This document shows, one piece after another, positions 52,300 through 61,644 of a DNA stretch of 64,000 nt. The translations under genes were made by a program, and so were the position numbers. A model generated the notes under the pieces. It was not told the origin of the DNA, ran no database searches, and saw only the letters and a list, made by a program, of their open reading frames with translations. The stretch comes from CAG-791 sp045546175 (lineage in GTDB: Bacteria; Bacillota; Clostridia; Lachnospirales; Lachnospiraceae): NCBI GenBank assembly GCA_045546175.1, contig JAZQCI010000029.1, positions 9,846-73,845 of the forward strand, read 5' to 3'. The first letter of the stretch is position 1; the number at the start of each line of letters is the position of its first letter.

Positions 52300-52474
52300 T
52301 GCGAGAATGCCAGATTAATAGGATTCTCTTATTTTTTCTTCATCGTGAGTGCCACCGTGAGGGACATTGGCACTCACGCCTGTCCCCCAGCCTTCTCCGC
52401 AGTGCCGGTGGAATCTTACCGTAAATCCATCATCGTCCCCACGATATTCCGCTTTGCAGCCGGCTTTATTCCTT

Positions 52475-53494
52475 TCAATATGATCTTCTTCCACAGCTCA
52501 TCCGCGGAACGAACTGTACCGGAATTTTGTCCGTTACAGAATAGCTTCTGTCTGTTTTCATCCGATCCAGATACTCCACTGCTTTTCCCGCGCGCAAAAA
52601 CACATCCTGCCGGACGGATGATAACTGCGGCATGACATTTCTACATAACTCCATGTCGTCAAATCCCACAACCCAGATATCTTCCGGGACGCGTACCCCC
52701 GCGTGAATCAGAAAGTACATGATTTCAACCGCATAATAATCCGATGCGGCAAACACCGAATCATAATCCCGAAATACCGGTAAGATATCCCGATAATGTG
52801 CCTGTCTTTCTTTTTTACTCATAGGTACTTCCATAAAATTCACTTTTCTTCCGTACCCGGAGCAAAGTCCCTCATATCTGTCAAAATCCGGTTGCAGCCG
52901 ATTATCCGCTATAAATAATATCTTCTCTCTGCCGTTTTCTCTGAAAAACGCACCGACCTGCCTTCCTCCGTCATAATCATCCAGCATCAGGTTGCAGATG
53001 TTTCTGTCATTCTGGAAAAAACCGTCATATACAACAAATGGTATCCTGATGCGGTCACGAAGCTTCTGATACTCATCTTCACAGAACCCCATGATTACCA
53101 TTCCATCCATATTCCACATGGATGCAAAGGGGACAATATCCATAATGTCACTTGTCTTCTTCAGCATTAAAAAATAGCCATGGCTTTCCAGTGCGTCCGA
53201 TAACGCATTGACCGCACTGCTGATGTACGGGTCTTCCAGAACATGTCCTTCATATTTCGGATGATTATTTACGACCACTCCGACAATCCGCGAATTGTTC
53301 TGCGAAAGGAGCGTCGCGGCCATATTCGGAATATATCCCCTTTCAACGAGTTTTTCCTGCACCCGTCTGACAGTTGCGTCGGATATCTTTTTTGTTTTGC
53401 CGTGGATGACATTGGAAACAGTCGCTGTACTGACGCCCAATTCATCCGCAATATCAATAATCCGGATCTTCTTTTCATCCCACATATTCATCAC
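52475..53494 (-). CDS. LacI-family transcriptional regulator
   Basis: A 339-residue repressor. The N-terminal HTH is RIIDIADELGVSTATVSNVI followed by the hinge region HGKTKKISDATVRRVQEKL; the rest is a periplasmic-binding-protein-like sensor domain (VGVVVNNHP, GMVIMGFCE, FAASDYYAVEIMYFL, WVVGFDD). It follows the MATE gene by 3 bp, so the two form one unit, and it likely represses the MATE promoter in response to a small ligand. A dyad near 54890 is a candidate site. Confidence 0.9.
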   Translation of the reverse strand: MMNMWDEKKIRIIDIADELGVSTATVSNVIHGKTKKISDATVRRVQEKLVERGYIPNMAATLLSQNNSRIVGVVVNNHPKYEGHVLEDPYISSAVNALSDALESHGYFLMLKKTSDIMDIVPFASMWNMDGMVIMGFCEDEYQKLRDRIRIPFVVYDGFFQNDRNICNLMLDDYDGGRQVGAFFRENGREKILFIADNRLQPDFDRYEGLCSGYGRKVNFMEVPMSKKERQAHYRDILPVFRDYDSVFAASDYYAVEIMYFLIHAGVRVPEDIWVVGFDDMELCRNVMPQLSSVRQDVFLRAGKAVEYLDRMKTDRSYSVTDKIPVQFVPRMSCGRRSY

Positions 53495-53497
53495 CAG

Positions 53498-54823
53498 TTA
53501 TTGTAGCGTATGCATCCATTTTCTGCTTCTGAACATAAAAACAGATATGATCAAACGGACCAGTTCTTCCTGCGATAAAACAAAATAGACCCAGATAACC
53601 GGAATCTTAAAATACAATCCTGTAAGCAGCGCCAGAGGTACGCCGATCAGCCAGGTTCCCATCATGTCAATCATCATGACGTACTTCGTTTTTCCGCCGC
53701 TTCGGATGATTCCGCCTCCCAGTATCATATTCTGTACCTTCACAGGCATCAGGATCGCAAATGCTGCCATAATATCTGCGCCAATTCCGCGAACATCTCC
53801 TGATACGTTGAACAGCTGAACATACGGATTTCTGATCAAAATCAATAACAGCGTGAAGACCAGTGATCCGGCCATTCCAAGACCGCATAGCTTTTTGGAA
53901 TCCTCATAAGCAGCATCATATTCCCTGCTGCCCAGCCTTTTGCCGATCAGAATCCCGGCTGCCTGAGACAGGCCGCTTAATGCTCCCATGGTCAGGCCTT
54001 GAACAGCGCCCGTCAACGACATTCCTGCCAGTTCATTAGTCCCCATATGCCCATAAACATATGTGTATACGCTTTGTCCCACGGACCAGAAAAACTCATT
54101 CAAAACAATCGGCAGAAGCATCAGAAAGTACTGCGAATATCCTGCCTTTCCAAGGCTTAACGAAATACGAATCCGCCCATATAATCTGCAAAAACACAGG
54201 ATAGAAATCAGTGCTCCTGCTGCCTGGGATATGACACTCGCATATGCGGCGCCTGCTATTCCAAGACGCGGCGCGCCAAACTTTCCAAATATAAAGCAGT
54301 AGTTTAAAACTGTATTGAGCAAAGCAGAAAAAATGCCGATATAAAGCGGCCAGGTTGATTTGTCCCGGCATCGCAGGGCCGTCCCCAGAATGTTGCAGAT
54401 CCCCAGCGGAATGAATGTCCATGAGATAATCCCGAGATATGTGCTGCCCTCTGTGATTACCTGCTCTTCTTCCGTAAACATTCCCACGAACGGATTCTGG
54501 AAAAGACTGAAAACAGATAGAAAGGTAAGCCCGGTTAATATCATCAACAGAAAATTGATACAAATGCTCTTTTCCTCTGCTTCTCTGTTGTGGTTGCCAA
54601 TGTACTGCGAGATCATGATTCCTGTGATCGAACTGATTGCTCCAATGACGAACGCATAAATAAAACTGGGCTTTCCGGCAATTTCAACTGCAGCAACACC
54701 TTTATCTCCAAGCTGACCGACCATGATCTGATCGACCATGGAAAAGGAAGACTGCAGCATGGATTGTAATGCCACGGGTATGGAGATGCGCAGCACATCT
54801 TGTAAAAATCTTTTATCTGACAT
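53498..54823 (-). CDS. MATE-family efflux transporter
   Basis: A 441-residue membrane exporter with twelve helices in two bundles. The NorM/DinF-type front is LRISIPVALQSMLQSSFSMV followed by DQIMVGQLGDKGVAAVEIA. It extrudes organic cations or drugs using Na+ or H+. It is the cargo of the IME together with the LacI regulator, a pair that could confer inducible resistance to a toxic compound. The N-terminus is complete (MSDKRFLQDVLRISIP). Confidence 0.92.
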   Translation of the reverse strand: MSDKRFLQDVLRISIPVALQSMLQSSFSMVDQIMVGQLGDKGVAAVEIAGKPSFIYAFVIGAISSITGIMISQYIGNHNREAEEKSICINFLLMILTGLTFLSVFSLFQNPFVGMFTEEEQVITEGSTYLGIISWTFIPLGICNILGTALRCRDKSTWPLYIGIFSALLNTVLNYCFIFGKFGAPRLGIAGAAYASVISQAAGALISILCFCRLYGRIRISLSLGKAGYSQYFLMLLPIVLNEFFWSVGQSVYTYVYGHMGTNELAGMSLTGAVQGLTMGALSGLSQAAGILIGKRLGSREYDAAYEDSKKLCGLGMAGSLVFTLLLILIRNPYVQLFNVSGDVRGIGADIMAAFAILMPVKVQNMILGGGIIRSGGKTKYVMMIDMMGTWLIGVPLALLTGLYFKIPVIWVYFVLSQEELVRLIISVFMFRSRKWMHTLQ

Positions 54824-55169
54824 GGGGTTTCTGGGTTTCTCCTTTACGCTTTTGTCCCATAGTATTTAAAAAAAGCTCATTCCACAATAGGTTAATCGCG
54901 TAACCCGCATATAATAATGTCTTTTTGCGCTCTTATAATTTGCAACTTCCCGTAATCCTTTTAACGGTTTAAGGCCTCACTTCTTATCTATTAAACAATT
55001 CTTTCTGAATTAGACACACTCATCGAGTCCTCATAGCTGTCAATCACGGTCTGGAAACTGTATATCTGAATATACAAAGTGAATTATTTATCACATTCAT
55101 TGTTGACAAGTAATTTTGATATGATATATTTATAACATCAAGTGACAAATATATCACACAGGAGGCATT
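54824..55169. promoter_or_regulatory. Divergent control region between MATE and the small membrane gene
   Basis: Contains a dyad GGTTA/TAACC around ATCGCG at 54890-54905, a possible LacI-type operator. On the plus strand is a promoter TTGACA (55103-55108), 16 bp, TATATT (55125-55130), overlapped just downstream by GTGACAAATATATCAC (55142-55157), a likely operator of the small HTH protein. Confidence 0.5.
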
Positions 55170-55583
55170 ATGAATAAAAAAGTCAGTATTACAGAATTGA
55201 TGACAGAAACTGCAGTTCTTACCATTGGTTTGACATTCTACTATTGGTGCTGGGTAAGAACGGATTGGAAAGAATCCTACACGTATATTCAAAATGCTGT
55301 CGCAGGAGGGATCATATGTTTTATTTTCCTGATATCATACAGAGTCCGGAAATTTCACAAAGAACCCATCGATGAGCTTGCAAGAGCAAATTTAAAAAGA
55401 TGTGACTCCATCTGTCTGAAAATATTTGCAGCAGTAATGGTTTTGACTGCATTTATTGGCGGCACATTGGGGCATGTAGCTAATACTGCATCTTTCATGG
55501 GATGGGTTATTATGATTTCGCTGATCATCATTTCCATACTGCGAATTATCATTTTCAAGGTAATGGATCAGAAGGGAGTATGA
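55170..55583 (+). CDS. Small four-helix membrane protein paired with an HTH regulator
   Basis: A 137-residue membrane protein with about four helices (TAVLTIGLTFYYWCWV, AVAGGIICFIFLIS, KIFAAVMVLTAFIGGTLG, WVIMISLIIISILRIIIF). It belongs to the type of short integral membrane protein (DUF2178/DUF3796-like) that is co-transcribed with an XRE-family regulator, as here. CAGGAGG precedes the ATG. Function unknown; such pairs may sense envelope state. Confidence 0.7.
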   Translation: MNKKVSITELMTETAVLTIGLTFYYWCWVRTDWKESYTYIQNAVAGGIICFIFLISYRVRKFHKEPIDELARANLKRCDSICLKIFAAVMVLTAFIGGTLGHVANTASFMGWVIMISLIIISILRIIIFKVMDQKGV

Positions 55584-55584
55584 G

Positions 55585-55794
55585 GTGGCACTTGTTACAA
55601 AAATAAAAGAATTCCGTGAAAAAGCAGGATTAACGCAGGCGGATCTTGCGGAGAAAGTTGGTGCCCGGAGGGAGACAATTGTTCATCTGGAAAACGGTAA
55701 ATATAATCCCTCATTAAAGCTGGCAATGGATATCGCAAGAGTATTTGACGTTACTGTCGAGGAATTATTCACCTTCACAGACGGAGGTAAATAG
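55585..55794 (+). CDS. XRE-family HTH regulator (YgzD-like)
   Basis: A 69-residue Cro/CI-type DNA-binding protein: KIKEFREKAGLTQADLAEKV then RRETIVHLENGKYNPSLKLA and a VFDVTVEELFTF end. The GTG start at 55585 is one base after the previous stop, so the pair is translationally coupled. It likely represses the shared promoter upstream of the membrane-protein gene. Confidence 0.88.
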   Translation: MALVTKIKEFREKAGLTQADLAEKVGARRETIVHLENGKYNPSLKLAMDIARVFDVTVEELFTFTDGGK

Positions 55795-55894
55795 GTGGTT
55801 CCGTTTTCAGGCAAAAAGCAAAGTATAGTTTATTTGATTCTATCCCCTCCCCCGATATTTCGGCATTTTATTTCTTTTCTGCCGATTAGAAATT

Positions 55895-57439
55895 TTATTT
55901 ATGCATACTAATATATAGACTTGCCTCTTTTCCAGATAATTTCTTATCTGCATGGTTCATGTTGCGTCTAGGGGCTTCTGTTGTCATTGCCGCAAGTTGC
56001 TTCAGTACACTTGTTTTCTGCTCCTTCATCCGCTGCTTTTGCAGCTCATGAATATCCTTATCCAGCAGGGTAGTTCCATCCCATTCTTCCTGTGCCCTGC
56101 GGACCTGTTCCAGTGCCCTCTTTGCCAGCCGGTATTCCTGCTCCGCTTCCTTTATGCTTCCGTACCCGTTGGCATCCACAATCAGAAACAACTGATTCCT
56201 ACATAACCTGATCTGGCGCTCCAGTCCGTCAACCCGCTCCTGCAGTTCCTTCCGCTCTTTGTGATGGAAGATGGATTTCGGTGTATGATCCAGCGCCAGC
56301 CGGACCGTTTCTCTTTGTTTCTGCAGTGCATAGAGCTTGCGGTTGGTCTTATTGAGCTGCCGGTGAACCGATTCGATCCGCATGAACCGAAACTCCGCTT
56401 CACGGGAATCCGGGCGCTCAGCCTTCTGCTTCCCCGGCAATACAGATTCCGGCCTGTCAGAGCTTTCCCTTATACCGCCAGCGTCTGTTTCTTCCTTTAC
56501 GGGCTGCATCAGAAGATCCAGAAATTCCTTAAGTATTGTGATGGCTCTCCTTAAAATCTCCGCCAGAAGCCCCGGCTGCACACCATGCGTCTTTACAGAT
56601 TCCGATACCCTCTGGACGACTTCCTCCTGCTTGAACTCCGTCACTTCCTCCTGGCTGCCGCCAGCAATCAGAACCTGATCTACAGTCTGATTCCATTCCT
56701 GACGGAGCTGATTGTCGCTGCGGATTTCTTCCTCTTTCGGATTATTTTTCCCGATCTTCTTTGTGGCAAGATAGGGGCCGGATGCATCATAGATCTGCAG
56801 TTTGTCTTCCTCCCGGTCCACGACCTTGTTGATCAGATCCGTGTATATCACCTTTACATCATCGAGAAAGTTCCGGTTCTTGAACACGTCCTTTCTTCCG
56901 GAGAACCACTTGATGTCATAGATCTCGCCTTTCGCCAGGATCCGGCATCCCGGTCTGACATTGCCGTCCGCATCTAAAATTTCCTTTTTCGTCCGAACAT
57001 GACGTCCTGCTTCATCGAAAAACATGTTCCGGCCTGCCCGCTTCACGTCTGTCTTCTCCAGCATTTCCCGGTCCGCAAAGACTAAGTGGATGTGATAGTT
57101 GGTCATTGCCTTATTGTGGTGAAGCGCTGCTGTACACTGCACGCCGTATTTCTGCCGGAACGTCTCTGTAAACAACTGGAGCAGAAGCTCCGGATCTTTT
57201 TCTCGCAGGCTTTCCGGGAGGGCGATGATCAGCTCCCGCCCTTCAATACACTTGCCCGTCTTTTGATTGCTCTTCCAGAAATCGTGCTGCGCCTGTTCCG
57301 ACAGATACTGCCAGAACTCCGACTTTACTGTGGTGTAGACGGCATACAGATGTTCCTGTCTTTTCGGATTGCTGATATAGTCCACACGCCCCTTCACGTC
57401 GGTCAGCTTTGTCATCCTGATGAAGGAATGTCTTGGCAT
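55895..57439 (-). CDS. MobA/MobL-type relaxase
   Basis: A 514-residue relaxase of the IME. The N-terminal half has the HUH-type motif NYHIHLVFADRE and the companion HHNKAMT, plus the basic start MPRHSFIRMTKLTDVKGRV. A helical, charged C-terminal half follows (QRETVRLALDHTPKSIF and coiled segments). It nicks the element's oriT and pilots the strand through a helper conjugation channel. The first catalytic tyrosine cannot be assigned safely. A palindrome-rich upstream stretch is the likely oriT. Confidence 0.8.
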   Translation of the reverse strand: MPRHSFIRMTKLTDVKGRVDYISNPKRQEHLYAVYTTVKSEFWQYLSEQAQHDFWKSNQKTGKCIEGRELIIALPESLREKDPELLLQLFTETFRQKYGVQCTAALHHNKAMTNYHIHLVFADREMLEKTDVKRAGRNMFFDEAGRHVRTKKEILDADGNVRPGCRILAKGEIYDIKWFSGRKDVFKNRNFLDDVKVIYTDLINKVVDREEDKLQIYDASGPYLATKKIGKNNPKEEEIRSDNQLRQEWNQTVDQVLIAGGSQEEVTEFKQEEVVQRVSESVKTHGVQPGLLAEILRRAITILKEFLDLLMQPVKEETDAGGIRESSDRPESVLPGKQKAERPDSREAEFRFMRIESVHRQLNKTNRKLYALQKQRETVRLALDHTPKSIFHHKERKELQERVDGLERQIRLCRNQLFLIVDANGYGSIKEAEQEYRLAKRALEQVRRAQEEWDGTTLLDKDIHELQKQRMKEQKTSVLKQLAAMTTEAPRRNMNHADKKLSGKEASLYISMHK

Positions 57440-57809
57440 GGATTTCTCTCCTCTCGCTATTGCGAGCCCCCGGAGGGCCTCCGGAGGACGAAACCCTTTG
57501 TATAAACCGCAGGTTTGTGCAAAGGGAGTATTTCGCTCTCAGTCGCCGAGGGCTCTTCTGATTTGTTTCCTATATGAGTTTTGAAATGTTTCTGATCTGA
57601 GTTTGCATGATTTTTTCTTTCGGCTGTTGCCGGGTTATCGCCATATCCGGCGTGGATTTTGATTTCTGATTGCAGTTTCCGGCACGGCTTTTTTCTTTGC
57701 ACCTGTTCGTCTACTTCTTCAATCAGATTTGTAAACGTAAACTGTAAACAAGATAAAAAACATCTTTTTTATCTCGTTTACGTTTGCCCGTTTACAATTT
57801 CATCGTCTC
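57440..57809. other. Palindrome-rich region, candidate oriT
   Basis: Between the relaxase and VapE genes. CCGGAGGGCCTCCGG (57470-57484) is a dyad, AAACC-GC-GGTTT-like sequence lies near 57503, and a 37-bp dyad with GTAAAC ends (57744-57781) follows. No gene was seen. Such arrays next to a relaxase start suit a transfer origin or terminator. Confidence 0.5.
57744..57781. terminator. Dyad with GTAAAC ends, terminator-like
   Basis: GTAAAC then AAGATAAAAAA pairs with TTTTTTATCT then GTTTAC around CATC, one mismatch. It follows the VapE gene on the minus strand and has A and T runs, so it may be both terminator and part of oriT. GTAAAC is repeated as short iteron-like units on both sides. Confidence 0.55.
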
Positions 57810-59174
57810 TCAGAAAGGAATGTCTGCATTATCCGGCACCTGCATGAATCCTTCTTCCTCTGTCAGTCTGATCCATGCTCTCTGTGTCCCATAATTCGCA
57901 AATCTGTGGGATTTTGTTTTCGTGCTCCAGCCCGGCATACCTGCATTCATCGTATTGGAAATTGGCTGCAGAACGCTGCGGTTTCTCGGATCATAGGTCT
58001 GGCCAAATGCCTCTTCATAGATCTGAATGGCACACACTTCGTTTCCGCTGAATGTGTCAAGAAAATGTTGAATCACACCGAATGTGGAATCGTCTGGCAT
58101 ATATTCCATCTGCATAGCCCTGACGGTTTCCTCCATCTCCTTCGGAAATGTCAGCTTGAAATCTCCGCTTCGATAAATGGTCATTGCCTCTGCCCAGCAG
58201 TCGATAATATACTGACGGCATTCCTGCTCATTTTCGAGCGGATGATGTTCTGCACGACTCGCATCAATCTGCACCGGGGCAAATCGCCGGTTCCCTGTCT
58301 TGTCGTACGGTAGGAAATTCACGTTGTTGGATGTCCCTAGAAAGACACACTGCCGCGGCCGGTCTTCCGGATGAACCTCGTACGGAATCTTATATGTTTC
58401 TTTTGTCCTGCTCAGAAATGATTTGATGAGTTCAATGCTCTTGGCGCTGGTGGTCGCCAGCATTTCCGCCATCTCGATGAACCAGTGACCCTGCATTTTC
58501 CGATAGACATTGTCATCATCCAGTCTCCGGAGATCGTCGGTGAACCATTCGTCACGGATCGCCAGGAATCTCAGCAGCGTTGACTTTCCAGCTCCCTGCC
58601 CGCCGACGAGACACAACATGATTTCAAATTTACAGCCGGGACGAAATGCTCTGCTGATCGCTCCGAGCATCATCAGCTTTGTCATTTCATAGACGTAATC
58701 ACTTTCCTCTGCACCGAGATACTTCGGAAGCAGATGGCGGATTCGTTCCACACCATCCCACACCAGCGTGTTCAGATAGTCCCGGATCGGATGAAAGGAA
58801 TTCTCACTGCTGACAATGTCCAGTGCAGCACGGATCTGCTTTTCTCTCGTCAGTCCGTAATGATTTTCCATATAAAGCCGGATCTGATTGACATCTGTAT
58901 CTGTGATTGCTTCTCCCCGGCGTTTCCAGCCGACATCCTTTACGATCTCTGTCTTGTCGGTCAGCTCGTTCCGGCGGATACTGCCAGCAAGGACCGGATC
59001 CTTCTGAAGCACCGTCACACAGTTCTGAATGGACTGTCTCGTCTGTCCCTTTTCGGTCTGTTCCAGTTCTTTTGTGACATCTTCCACAGATAGTCTCCCC
59101 GCATTCCGCAGTTCCTGATCAAGCAGGTCTTCCATCTGCAGATTCTCTGTTCCATTTTTGTTCTCGTTTTTCAA
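57810..59174 (-). CDS. VapE-family P-loop helicase/ATPase
   Basis: A 454-residue virulence-associated E family protein. Walker A is LVGGQGAGKSTLLR and the next conserved region LDDDNVYRKMQGHWFIEMAE includes the Walker B-like block; an arginine region follows (EDRPRQCVFLGTSN). VapE-type proteins replicate excised mobile elements and plasmids. It overlaps the CHC2 primase gene by 56 bp in another frame. Confidence 0.88.
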   Translation of the reverse strand: MKNENKNGTENLQMEDLLDQELRNAGRLSVEDVTKELEQTEKGQTRQSIQNCVTVLQKDPVLAGSIRRNELTDKTEIVKDVGWKRRGEAITDTDVNQIRLYMENHYGLTREKQIRAALDIVSSENSFHPIRDYLNTLVWDGVERIRHLLPKYLGAEESDYVYEMTKLMMLGAISRAFRPGCKFEIMLCLVGGQGAGKSTLLRFLAIRDEWFTDDLRRLDDDNVYRKMQGHWFIEMAEMLATTSAKSIELIKSFLSRTKETYKIPYEVHPEDRPRQCVFLGTSNNVNFLPYDKTGNRRFAPVQIDASRAEHHPLENEQECRQYIIDCWAEAMTIYRSGDFKLTFPKEMEETVRAMQMEYMPDDSTFGVIQHFLDTFSGNEVCAIQIYEEAFGQTYDPRNRSVLQPISNTMNAGMPGWSTKTKSHRFANYGTQRAWIRLTEEEGFMQVPDNADIPF

Positions 59175-59853
59175 GATTTCTGATGACCTCCTTCATTTCA
59201 AGAAAGAATCCTCTCTGTTCCGCATCTGATCCGTAATAGAGAACGTCCAGAAAATAGTTATATGCGTCGAGATTGCTGAGGGATTCCACGAACAGCGGAT
59301 TCCACTCCTCCGATTCGGATTTCGGGGCAAATCGTTCTTTCCAACCCTGCATACTGTTCACATACATCGTCAAGACACTGATCGCCCAGGACCGCCACCT
59401 TTCGAATTTCTCATTGACTCTGCAATCTGTCTGTCTTTGCTTTGCCGCCGGGGATCGTATTGGCCGAAATGTTTTTTCTGATATGTGAATTTCAAAATCT
59501 CCTGCCAGTTTTCTGGCTGCCTCAATATTGGTCAGATGAAACAGCTTTGCCGCGTAGTCAATCACATCGCCATCTGCTCCGCATCCGAAACAGTGAAACC
59601 GTTCATCCACCTTCAAACTTGGATTACGATCCGGATGAAACGGGCAGCACGCCATCCCGTTTCTTCCAACCTTCAGCCCGTAAAATTCTGCCGCCTCTCT
59701 TGTGGTTATTTTGTTTTTTATTGTCTGAAAAATATTGTCGCTGCTTCTTTGGTTCGCTATACTATGACTGTCATTTTTTGATCGGAACCGCCCCTCAGCT
59801 GTGCCACCAGCTGATTTCGGGGCAGTTCTTTTTACTTTTTCAGGATTTCCCAT
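59119..59853 (-). CDS. CHC2 zinc-finger primase-like protein
   Basis: A 244-residue protein with a DnaG-type zinc finger: CPFHPDRNPSLKV followed by FHCFGCGADGDVIDY. It lacks the TOPRIM catalytic core, so it probably loads the VapE helicase or acts in a split primase. An N-terminal basic extension and a C-terminal helical region (LERWRSWAISVLTMYVN area) flank the finger. Shares its control with the relaxase region genes. Confidence 0.85.
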   Translation of the reverse strand: MGNPEKVKRTAPKSAGGTAEGRFRSKNDSHSIANQRSSDNIFQTIKNKITTREAAEFYGLKVGRNGMACCPFHPDRNPSLKVDERFHCFGCGADGDVIDYAAKLFHLTNIEAARKLAGDFEIHISEKTFRPIRSPAAKQRQTDCRVNEKFERWRSWAISVLTMYVNSMQGWKERFAPKSESEEWNPLFVESLSNLDAYNYFLDVLYYGSDAEQRGFFLEMKEVIRNLEKREQKWNRESADGRPA

Positions 59854-60181
59854 GCGAATTATCCTTGTCTGGTGTTTTGGTACTGATGCGGATCATTTCT
59901 TCCACAAGAGCACTGCACCTTTCAACTGCGTCACGTATTTCTTCCAGATCCGATACCTTCTCCAGTGCTGTCCGGAGTTTTTTCAGTTCCACGGCCAAAC
60001 GGTCGCTCTGATATTTGCCTGCGCGGATCACAACCGTCTCTCCATAGAGCATCCTGATGAAGTAATCACCCTTGGCCAGTCCGCTGACTGCGACTTTTGC
60101 ATCAATCAGGCGAAGTTCCTCTTCCGAAACCCGAAAATTCAGAATCCGGTTTCTTTTTCTGTCCTTGTTTTCACAGCTCAT
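59840..60181 (-). CDS. MobC-like relaxosome accessory protein
   Basis: A 113-residue protein with a ribbon-helix-helix-like N-terminus (ILNFRVSEEELRLIDAKVAV) and a helical C-terminus, typical of MobC/BacMob proteins that help the relaxase open oriT. It overlaps the primase gene by 14 bp and follows the integrase gene by 2 bp. Confidence 0.8.
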   Translation of the reverse strand: MSCENKDRKRNRILNFRVSEEELRLIDAKVAVSGLAKGDYFIRMLYGETVVIRAGKYQSDRLAVELKKLRTALEKVSDLEEIRDAVERCSALVEEMIRISTKTPDKDNSHGKS

Positions 60182-60183
60182 TT

Positions 60184-61278
60184 TTATTCCTCCTCCCTGC
60201 CGAAACGATCGAGCCGTTCTGCGATTTTCGCCTGCTTGTTGGGATACAGATGGGAATACGTATTCAGAGTCGTTTCGATCTTTTCATGTCCGAGCCTGTC
60301 CGCTATCTCCTTCGGTGAGAAACCAAGTTCAATCAGAAGGCTTGCGTGACTGTGCCTTAAATCATGAAGCCGAATCTTCTTTACTCCGCTGGCCTTAATC
60401 CCGCGCTGCAGCTCCTTTTCCAGAAAAGTCTTGGTAACGGGGATCAGAGGTTCATCCGGATCCGGATCATAACGGTCTTCCAGATAATCGCGGATATCCT
60501 CTACCAGGAATTCAGGGATTGTGATGTCACGGATGCTCTTCGGTGTCTTGGGCGGTGTAATAATGTCTTTTCCTCTTAGCCGTTGATAGGATTTTGTAAC
60601 AGAGATCACTCTGGTCTGCAGATTTACATCATTGATTTCCAGCGCCAGCAGTTCCCCGATCCGCATCCCGGTCCAGAACAGAATCTGAAATGCCAGCCAG
60701 GATTCCCGCTTATCGATAACGCAGTCGGCAAATGCATTGAATTCCTCTTTGGTCCAGAAGCTCATCTCACCAGCCTTGCTTTTCCCCATACTGCCCGCGG
60801 TCCTGCACGGATTATTCTTCAGTCCGTAATAGCGGACCGCGAAATTGAAGATTGCGCTGAGCTGGTTATTGATGGTCTTCAGATACGTCTTGGAATATCC
60901 CTTGTTGATGAGTTCCGTCTGCCATTTGCGAATATCAGCCGGAGTTATCTCATTCATTTTCTTTTCTCCGAAATACGGAAGCACCTTGTCATCCATAATG
61001 TAGTGCTTATTGATCATGGTGTGCTCCCTGAGCCGCGCTTCCATATCCTTGAAGTACAGATCCGCGAAGTCCTTAAACCTCATGTCGAAATTGCTCTGCT
61101 GCTTCAGCAGGAAATTCCGAAGCCATTCCTCGGCTTCCCTTCTCGTGTTAAATCCCCTCTTCATGCTCTTTCTGAGCTTTCCCGTCCAGTCACGATAGCG
61201 ATATTGAATCAGCCATTTTCCTGTCTTCTTGTCTTTTTCAGGTTTCATCAGGTGGTCACCTCCTCGATTCCATAGCAT
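60184..61278 (-). CDS. int: Tyrosine integrase of the guaA element
   Basis: A 364-residue phage-type integrase. The N-terminal arm-binding domain (TGKWLIQYRYRDWTGKLRKS) suits Tn916-like AP2 folds. The catalytic core has the first Arg in FWTGMRIGELLALEI, HxxR in LHDLRHSHASL, and GHEKIETTLNTYSHL with the Tyr. It should catalyse integration at guaA using the arm repeats at 52016 and 62293. It starts beneath an excisionase-like gene and 2 bp before MobC, in one operon. Confidence 0.93.
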   Translation of the reverse strand: MLWNRGGDHLMKPEKDKKTGKWLIQYRYRDWTGKLRKSMKRGFNTRREAEEWLRNFLLKQQSNFDMRFKDFADLYFKDMEARLREHTMINKHYIMDDKVLPYFGEKKMNEITPADIRKWQTELINKGYSKTYLKTINNQLSAIFNFAVRYYGLKNNPCRTAGSMGKSKAGEMSFWTKEEFNAFADCVIDKRESWLAFQILFWTGMRIGELLALEINDVNLQTRVISVTKSYQRLRGKDIITPPKTPKSIRDITIPEFLVEDIRDYLEDRYDPDPDEPLIPVTKTFLEKELQRGIKASGVKKIRLHDLRHSHASLLIELGFSPKEIADRLGHEKIETTLNTYSHLYPNKQAKIAERLDRFGREEE

Positions 61279-61442
61279 CGTTTTTCCAGATACTTGCGGG
61301 GCACTCTTCCGGATACTGTCAGGAATCCTTTGGTCTGCAGTTCTTCATTCAGCACGTGAATAATCTTGTAGGCGTGCCCTTTGGAAATTCCCATTATCTC
61401 TGCGAGCTGTTCCGCTGTCACAAAATTCATTTCCGATCTCAT
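61248..61442 (-). CDS. Excisionase-like HTH protein
   Basis: A 64-residue protein with a winged-helix/MerR-like HTH: FVTAEQLAEIMGISKGHAYK followed by RVPRKYLEKRCYG. GGAGGAGG before ATG 61442 supports this start over the longer frame. It overlaps the integrase gene by 31 bp and lies directly beneath the repressor-controlled promoter, the standard place for a recombination directionality factor. Confidence 0.8.
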   Translation of the reverse strand: MRSEMNFVTAEQLAEIMGISKGHAYKIIHVLNEELQTKGFLTVSGRVPRKYLEKRCYGIEEVTT

Positions 61443-61464
61443 GTGTTTCCTCCTCCTGTTGTTT

Positions 61465-61549
61465 TGTAGCTTACTAGCTACATTCATTATATTGTAGCGT
61501 TCTCGCTACGTCAATGTCTTAACGGAAATTTTGTAGCCAAGTCGCTATG
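61465..61549. promoter_or_regulatory. IME control region with three repressor operators
   Basis: Three 18-bp dyads TGTAGC-N6-GCTACA or close: 61465-61482 (perfect), 61493-61510 and 61532-61549 (each with changes in the last bases). A minus-strand promoter (TTGACG at 61509-61514, 17-bp spacer, TATAAT at 61486-61491) drives xis-int; the middle operator lies in its spacer and the first just beyond its start. The third overlaps the divergent plus-strand promoter of the repressor gene. A fourth copy is at 51948-51965. Confidence 0.75.
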
Positions 61550-61644
61550 TTTGTGATATGTTTTATGTAGTGACAGATATCTCCCGATCCTATATGGACC
61601 AGGCATATGTACGGAATACGAAGAGAAGAGGGGAATTACATACG

